From Ruminococcus sp. (GTDB taxonomy: Bacteria > Bacillota > Clostridia > Oscillospirales > Ruminococcaceae), in contig JAIDQQ010000015.1 of the NCBI GenBank assembly GCA_029062165.1, positions 1 to 64,000 on the forward strand: DNA of 64,000 bases, read 5' to 3'. Under the pieces are notes generated by a model. It was not told the DNA's origin and did not search any database. It worked only from the letters and a program-made list of their open reading frames with translations. Every line of letters begins with the position of its first letter. The first letter of the stretch is position 1. The translations under genes and the position numbers were made by a program. Shown here piece by piece: positions 58,791 through 64,000 of the stretch.

Positions 58791-59993
58791 ATGGGAAAAT
58801 GTATGATAATAGGTTGCGGAGGCGTTGCCTCTGTAGCGATTCACAAGTGCTGTCAGAACAGCGGTATATTCGAGGGGATAATGATTGCGAGCCGTACAAA
58901 ATCGAAATGCGACGCACTTAGGGATAAACTCCAGCCGACCACAAAGACGGTTATCGAGACAGCACAGGTAAACGCTGATAACGTCGACGAACTCGTGACA
59001 CTTATAAACTCGTATAAGCCCGATGTCGTACTTAATCTTGCACTGCCGTATCAGGATTTAACTATCATGGATGCCTGTCTTGCTACTAAGACACATTATG
59101 TCGATACCGCAAACTATGAACCTCTTGACACTGCAAAATTTGAATACAAATGGCAGTGGGCGTATCGTGAAAAATTCGAGCAGGCAGGAATTACAGCACT
59201 ACTCGGAAGCGGTTTCGACCCTGGAGTTACCGGAGTATTTTCGGCATACGCTATGAAACACGAATTTGACGAGATAAATTATATAGATATTCTCGACTGC
59301 AACGGCGGTGACCATGGTTATCCTTTTGCGACAAATTTCAATCCGGAAATAAATATCCGAGAGGTATCGGCAAAAGGAAGCTATATCGAGAATGGTGAGT
59401 GGGTAGAAACCGAACCTATGGAGATTAAACGTGTATATAATTTCAAGGGAGTAGGCGAAAAAGATATGTACCTGCTCCACCATGAAGAACTCGAATCCCT
59501 TGCACTTAATATCAAGGGTATAAAGAGAATACGTTTCTTTATGACTTTCGGACAAAGTTACTTGACACACCTGAAATGTCTTGAAAACGTAGGCATGACA
59601 TCTATAGAGCCGATTATGTACGAAGGTAGGGAGATAGTACCGTTACAGTTTCTGAAAGCCGTACTCCCAGACCCTGCCACACTCGGTGCAAGAACGGTAG
59701 GCAAGACAAATATAGGTTGTATATTCCGAGGTAAGAAAGACGGTAAGGACAAGACATACTATCTGTATAACATCTGTGACCATCAGGAGTGTTATAGGGA
59801 AGTAGGTTCGCAGGCGATATCGTATACTACAGGCGTACCGGCTATGATAGGTGCAATGATGATTATGACAGGTCAATGGAACAGAGCAGGTGTATACAAT
59901 ATAGAGGAGTTTGACCCCGACCCGTTCATGCAGGCACTCAATGAGTGGGGTTTACCGTGGGAAGAAGATTTCAACCCTACACTTGTTGACTAA
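58791..59993 (+). CDS. Carboxynorspermidine/carboxyspermidine dehydrogenase (saccharopine dehydrogenase family)
   Basis: MGKCMIIGCGGVASVAIHKCCQN; LGSGFDPGVTGVFSAYA; FYDE-like CNGGDHGYPFATNFNPEINIREV. Confidence 0.92.
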   Translation: MGKCMIIGCGGVASVAIHKCCQNSGIFEGIMIASRTKSKCDALRDKLQPTTKTVIETAQVNADNVDELVTLINSYKPDVVLNLALPYQDLTIMDACLATKTHYVDTANYEPLDTAKFEYKWQWAYREKFEQAGITALLGSGFDPGVTGVFSAYAMKHEFDEINYIDILDCNGGDHGYPFATNFNPEINIREVSAKGSYIENGEWVETEPMEIKRVYNFKGVGEKDMYLLHHEELESLALNIKGIKRIRFFMTFGQSYLTHLKCLENVGMTSIEPIMYEGREIVPLQFLKAVLPDPATLGARTVGKTNIGCIFRGKKDGKDKTYYLYNICDHQECYREVGSQAISYTTGVPAMIGAMMIMTGQWNRAGVYNIEEFDPDPFMQALNEWGLPWEEDFNPTLVD

Positions 59994-60502
59994 TGATTAT
60001 AGGTAATCCATATTATTTTGCAGTAATTTTTGACGTTGTGGAGTGCTGGAACGTCGACAAGACTTTTCAGAATGGAATATTATTTCTTGCGATTAATGCT
60101 GAAATTTTCCCGAAAGAAATACAGTCGGCGACACTCTCTTGCGAGTTTTCTGAGCTGACAGATTCTCTTAAAAATATTCCCATTGACGAAAAAATATTCA
60201 GTATGCCAGTTAAAAAGGCTTACAGTGAAATATATAACAAAGTTTTTCCGGAAGACTGGGATATTAATAATGACTATAGTTATATGATTTCAACGTCCTC
60301 ATTTTCGGATAACGATTATCTGGTGTTTGCGGTAAGTAACGGCGAAAAAATCCGTATACTTGCCGGAAAACCGGATTACTGCAAAGAAGAATCCATACAC
60401 ATTTTAGAGGGTGCGGAAATTACTGAAACATTTGTTGATATATCAGAAATGAATGATATTATAACGAAACTATCTGATATTGATATAAAGGAGGTGTTAT
60501 AA
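59993..60502 (+). CDS. Imm42-like immunity protein
   Basis: MIIGNPYYFAVIFDVVECWNVDKTFQNGILFLAINAEIFPKEIQSATL..FPEDWDINNDYSYMISTSSFSDNDYLVFAVSNGEKIRILAG; family recognised from memory. Confidence 0.6.
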   Translation: MIIGNPYYFAVIFDVVECWNVDKTFQNGILFLAINAEIFPKEIQSATLSCEFSELTDSLKNIPIDEKIFSMPVKKAYSEIYNKVFPEDWDINNDYSYMISTSSFSDNDYLVFAVSNGEKIRILAGKPDYCKEESIHILEGAEITETFVDISEMNDIITKLSDIDIKEVL

Positions 60503-61146
60503 TGCTTTTCGTACAGGAAATAGACTTGTGGTACAGAAAAGATGTACGCTATCCGGAATATGCGAATATGCGTAATTCTTTGAAGTTCGTACCGGTAAAG
60601 ACGGATAATATAAATCCCGATTGTGAAGTACTTTATCAGTATACATCATTGTACCAGTCAACCGGTGGTATTGACAAATCGAGAGAATATTATAAGGGAT
60701 TCGGAGAGGAAATTTTTACAGCCGGAAGTCGTGACCCTATGGAGAATTTAAGAAATCTTATAAATAATGTACGTATATTCAAAGAGAACGAAAATTATAA
60801 AATAATGTTCTGTGATGATTACTTTTTTGTCCGTAATGACTTATATTTTGAAAACCGTTCAGGTGTGTCTAAACGTCGTGGACGTAATGAGGGTTACTGG
60901 AATAATAATTCACCGTTCAGCTATACGGACGTTATAAATCAGACAGCATTTATTCTCACGCCCGATACATACGGCAGAATTTTGTATAATGACCGGATAG
61001 TTATGCACCATACGGAAATATGGTACTACTGTATACACACCCTTAACTTTATAAATTGTGACAGAAATAAATTCAGGGAAAAGATGTTTTTCAGGAAAGT
61101 TCCGGACTATGAATATAAAAATATGCAGTATATGAAATATTGCTGA
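60502..61146 (+). CDS. Unknown-family protein, copy 1 of tandem triplet
   Basis: MLFVQEIDLWYRKDVRYPEYANMRNSLKFVP ... REKMFFRKVPDYEYKNMQYMKYC. Confidence 0.75.
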   Translation: MLFVQEIDLWYRKDVRYPEYANMRNSLKFVPVKTDNINPDCEVLYQYTSLYQSTGGIDKSREYYKGFGEEIFTAGSRDPMENLRNLINNVRIFKENENYKIMFCDDYFFVRNDLYFENRSGVSKRRGRNEGYWNNNSPFSYTDVINQTAFILTPDTYGRILYNDRIVMHHTEIWYYCIHTLNFINCDRNKFREKMFFRKVPDYEYKNMQYMKYC

Positions 61147-61161
61147 AATGGAAGTGAGTTA

Positions 61162-61776
61162 ATGCTTTTTGTACAATATATTTCTTTGACTTATTATAAA
61201 AACGTCCGTTATCCGAATTACGCCAATGTAAGAAATTCAGTCAGATTTGCACCGATAGTTATTGAAAAAGTTCCCGAATGTGAAGTGTTATTGCAAAAAG
61301 TACCAATGGTGCAGTATACCGACGGAGTAAAAAAATATAATGCAAGTTTTAAGGAGTACGGACAGGAAATATTTACGGTTGATAATCTTGACCCTTGCCG
61401 TAATTATTACAATATTATCCGTAATATCCGTATATTCAAGGTTAATGACGATTATAAAATAAGATTCTGTGATGACAGATATTATACAAGGTATAATGCT
61501 TTCAAACGGCGTGGACATAATGAGGCGTTCATGGACAATAATTCACCATTCTGTTATACAGATATTATAAACGAAACGGCGTTCACACTCAAACCGAATG
61601 AATACGGCAGAATCATTTATAATGAAAGAAACGTTACAATGGACGAAGAATGGTATTATACATTGTATGTGGTAAATTTCCTGAACTGCGACAAATCGGC
61701 TTACAGGGAAAAGATGTTTTTCAGGAAAGTTCCAGAATATGAATATAAAAATATGCAGTATCTAAGATACTGCTGA
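61162..61776 (+). CDS. Unknown-family protein, copy 2 of tandem triplet
   Basis: MLFVQYISLTYYKNVRYPNYANVRNSVRFAP ... REKMFFRKVPEYEYKNMQYLRYC. Confidence 0.75.
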   Translation: MLFVQYISLTYYKNVRYPNYANVRNSVRFAPIVIEKVPECEVLLQKVPMVQYTDGVKKYNASFKEYGQEIFTVDNLDPCRNYYNIIRNIRIFKVNDDYKIRFCDDRYYTRYNAFKRRGHNEAFMDNNSPFCYTDIINETAFTLKPNEYGRIIYNERNVTMDEEWYYTLYVVNFLNCDKSAYREKMFFRKVPEYEYKNMQYLRYC

Positions 61777-61791
61777 AATGGAAGTGAGTTA

Positions 61792-62316
61792 ATGCTTTTT
61801 GTACAGGAAATAGACTTGTGGTACAGAAAAGATGTACGCTATCCGGAATATGCAAATGTGCGTAACTCTTTGAAATTCGTGCCGATAGATACGAATGTTA
61901 TCAGACCGGAATGTGAAGTGTTTTACCAATATAAGTCATTTATACAGTCAACGGACGGTATTAATAAATGGCGTGAATGTTACAGTAGATTCGGAGAGGA
62001 AATTTTCGGAGAAGAAATTTATATTTTCGGAAAACGTACTGATTGGCGAAGTGCTAATATCCATATATTAAGTGACAGTGAAAATTATAATATAATGTTT
62101 TATGATGAGGTATATAAAACAGTTTTTACTTTAAGTCCGAACCAGTATGGCAGAATACAATACAACGAAAGGTTCGTAACTGACTATGCATGGTATTACC
62201 GTATACATACGCTTAATTTCATAAGTTGTGACAGAAATAAGTTCAGGGAAAAGATGTTTTTTAAGAAAATACCGGATTATGAATACAAAAATATGCAGTA
62301 TCTAAGATACTGTTAA
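61792..62316 (+). CDS. Unknown-family protein, copy 3 of tandem triplet (internally shortened)
   Basis: MLFVQEIDLWYRKDVRYPEYANVRNSLKFVP ... REKMFFKKIPDYEYKNMQYLRYC; lacks the RRGRNEGYWNNNSPFSYTD block of copies 1 and 2. Confidence 0.75.
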   Translation: MLFVQEIDLWYRKDVRYPEYANVRNSLKFVPIDTNVIRPECEVFYQYKSFIQSTDGINKWRECYSRFGEEIFGEEIYIFGKRTDWRSANIHILSDSENYNIMFYDEVYKTVFTLSPNQYGRIQYNERFVTDYAWYYRIHTLNFISCDRNKFREKMFFKKIPDYEYKNMQYLRYC

Positions 62317-62328
62317 GGAGGTTTTTAA

Positions 62329-62565
62329 ATGAAGATTGAAGAAGCATTGCAGAAGTTTATGGACAACAAAGAAGATTGTACTGTTACATTGAAAAACAGT
62401 GATGAAGTTAACGGGAAAATAACTGAAATCGGCGAAGGTTTTATTCGTATCGAGGAGGACGGCGGAATTATTGAAAGAGTTGTAAATATTCAGTACATCA
62501 TCAGTGTTTATGTTTATCACACACCGGAAAAAAAGAAAAAAGACAAAAAGAAATCTATATTTTAA
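62329..62565 (+). CDS. Small protein, copy 1 of tandem pair (Sm-like-sized, Lys-rich tail)
   Basis: MKIEEALQKFMDNKEDCTVTLKNSDEVNGKITEIGEGFIRIEEDGGIIERVVNIQYIISVYVYHTPEKKKKDKKKSIF. Confidence 0.75.
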   Translation: MKIEEALQKFMDNKEDCTVTLKNSDEVNGKITEIGEGFIRIEEDGGIIERVVNIQYIISVYVYHTPEKKKKDKKKSIF

Positions 62566-62577
62566 GGAGGTTTTTAA

Positions 62578-62802
62578 ATGAAGATTGAAGATGCATTACA
62601 GCGTTTTGTAGAGGATAAGGAAGACTGTATAATATATACCGAAAGCGGTAGTACGATTATTGCACGTATAATTGAAATCGGTGACGGTTTTATAATAATC
62701 GACGAAAAAGACAGTGAAAGTGTAGTAAATATAGAACACATATTCCGTGTACGGAGTTATCCGAAAAACGAAAAAGGCAAGAAAAAATCTATATGGGTAT
62801 GA
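62578..62802 (+). CDS. Small protein, copy 2 of tandem pair
   Basis: MKIEDALQRFVEDKEDCIIYTESGSTIIARIIEIGDGFIIIDEKDSESVVNIEHIFRVRSYPKNEKGKKKSIWV; same SD/start block AAGGAGGTTTTTAAATGAAGATTGAAGA. Confidence 0.75.
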   Translation: MKIEDALQRFVEDKEDCIIYTESGSTIIARIIEIGDGFIIIDEKDSESVVNIEHIFRVRSYPKNEKGKKKSIWV

Positions 62803-63917
62803 CGGAAATAAAAACTCCCTGTTACGTAATCGACGAGGGAAAATTAATAAAAAATCTTGAAATTCTTAAAGGCGTACAGGACAGAACAGGTTGTAAGATA
62901 CTGCTGGCACAGAAAGCATTTTCGTGTTATCACCTGTACCCGCTTATAAGCGAATATCTTTCCGGCACTGCTTGTAGCGGACTTTTTGAAGCCCGATTAG
63001 GTTACGAGGAAATGGGTAAAGAAAATCACGTATTCAGTGCCGGATACCGTGAAAATGAAATCGACGAGATAATTTCATACTGCGACGATATTATATTCAA
63101 TTCGTTCGCACAGCTTGAAAAGTACAGAAAAAAAGTACTCGGAGCAGGTAAGAAAATAGGTCTGCGGATAAATCCGGAAATTTCCACACAGGAAGGTCAT
63201 GAAATTTACGACCCATGTTCACCGAAGTCACGGTTAGGAATTACACGTAAGAATTTTGATACAGATAATCTTTATGGCGTATCGGGATTACATTTCCATA
63301 CGCTGTGCGAACAAAATTCCGATGACCTCGAAAAAACTCTTGACGCTGTAGAAGAAAAATTCGGTGATGTACTTAAAAAAATGCAGTGGATAAATTTTGG
63401 TGGCGGACATCATATAACACGTGCGGATTACGATATAGAACGTCTCGAAAGATGTATAAAGCGTATGCAGAAAAAGTATGGTCTTGAAGTGTATATCGAA
63501 CCAGGGGAAGCAGTCGCCTTGAATGCCGGTTATCTTGTGACAGAAGTACTTGATATAACGTGTAATGATATACCGATAGCCATTCTTGACTGTTCAGCAT
63601 CATGTCATATGCCCGACGTACTGGAAATGCCATATCGTCCGCCCCTTAGGGATTCCGGAAAACCTTATGAAAAGAAGTATACATATAGATTAGGCTCGCA
63701 GACCTGTCTTTCCGGCGACGTTATAGGCGAATACTCATTTGACAATCCGCTTGAAATCGGTGAACATCTGATATTTGAGGATATGGCTATATATTCAATG
63801 GTAAAAAACAATACATTCAACGGTATGCCTTTACCGTCGATACTTCTTCTCAGGACTGACGGTACTGTTGAAACGCTCCGGAAGTTCGGGTATGAAAATT
63901 TCAGAAATCGCCTATAA
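62793..63917 (+). CDS. nspC: Carboxynorspermidine/carboxyspermidine decarboxylase (fold III PLP)
   Basis: TPCYVIDEGKLIKNLEILKGVQDRTGCKILLAQKAFSCYHLYPLI; GLHFHTLCEQNSDDLEKTL; YIEPGEAVALNAGYLV; LDCSASCHMPDVLEMPYRPPL. Confidence 0.94.
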   Translation: MGMTEIKTPCYVIDEGKLIKNLEILKGVQDRTGCKILLAQKAFSCYHLYPLISEYLSGTACSGLFEARLGYEEMGKENHVFSAGYRENEIDEIISYCDDIIFNSFAQLEKYRKKVLGAGKKIGLRINPEISTQEGHEIYDPCSPKSRLGITRKNFDTDNLYGVSGLHFHTLCEQNSDDLEKTLDAVEEKFGDVLKKMQWINFGGGHHITRADYDIERLERCIKRMQKKYGLEVYIEPGEAVALNAGYLVTEVLDITCNDIPIAILDCSASCHMPDVLEMPYRPPLRDSGKPYEKKYTYRLGSQTCLSGDVIGEYSFDNPLEIGEHLIFEDMAIYSMVKNNTFNGMPLPSILLLRTDGTVETLRKFGYENFRNRL

Positions 63918-63922
63918 TCTTA

Positions 63923-63951
63923 TTGACAAATTTTTTATAAAGAGTTATAAT
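63923..63951 (+). promoter_or_regulatory. Perfect sigma-A promoter (TTGACA-N17-TATAAT)
   Basis: TTGACA 63923-63928, TATAAT 63946-63951, followed by GGAGG SD and ATG 63975. Confidence 0.87.
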
Positions 63952-63974
63952 AATTTTCAGGAGGTTGAAGTTTT

Positions 63975-64000
63975 ATGGATTCAGAAATTTACAGCAGATA
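63975..64000 (+). CDS. Start of a CDS truncated by the window end (MDSEIYSR...)
   Basis: Consensus promoter plus GGAGG SD before ATG 63975; only 8 codons visible. Confidence 0.55.

Overview
The 64 kb window looks like a chromosomal segment of a low-GC, spore-capable, cellulosome-type Ruminococcus-like Firmicute. Support is three dockerin-bearing secreted enzymes, poly-Thr linkers, an alpha/beta-type SASP, and FeoB/PyrK-PyrD/Era-RecO-MutS2 housekeeping blocks. I see no transposase, phage structural module, rRNA operon or CRISPR array. Accessory regions of interest: (1) a GH25 + TTR-like + SpoIID-like/peptidoglycan-binding gene run whose products lack signal peptides; (2) a pair of adjacent coiled-coil proteins sharing an unusual C-terminal signature (KELGR-YGYK ... 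TV-STGG-ILN); (3) a DUF434/PIN-like + ATP-grasp + KptA + GNAT gene run that looks like an RNA-repair operon; (4) a promoter-driven, terminator-ended structured RNA of about 260 nt in front of speD; (5) a polyamine locus holding both spermidine routes (SpeD/SpeE and CASDH/CASDC), interrupted by an Imm42-like gene, a recent tandem triplication of an unknown ~200-aa family and a tandem pair of small Sm-like-sized proteins. Family calls come from reading translated motifs, with no database search. RNA and function proposals are hypotheses.
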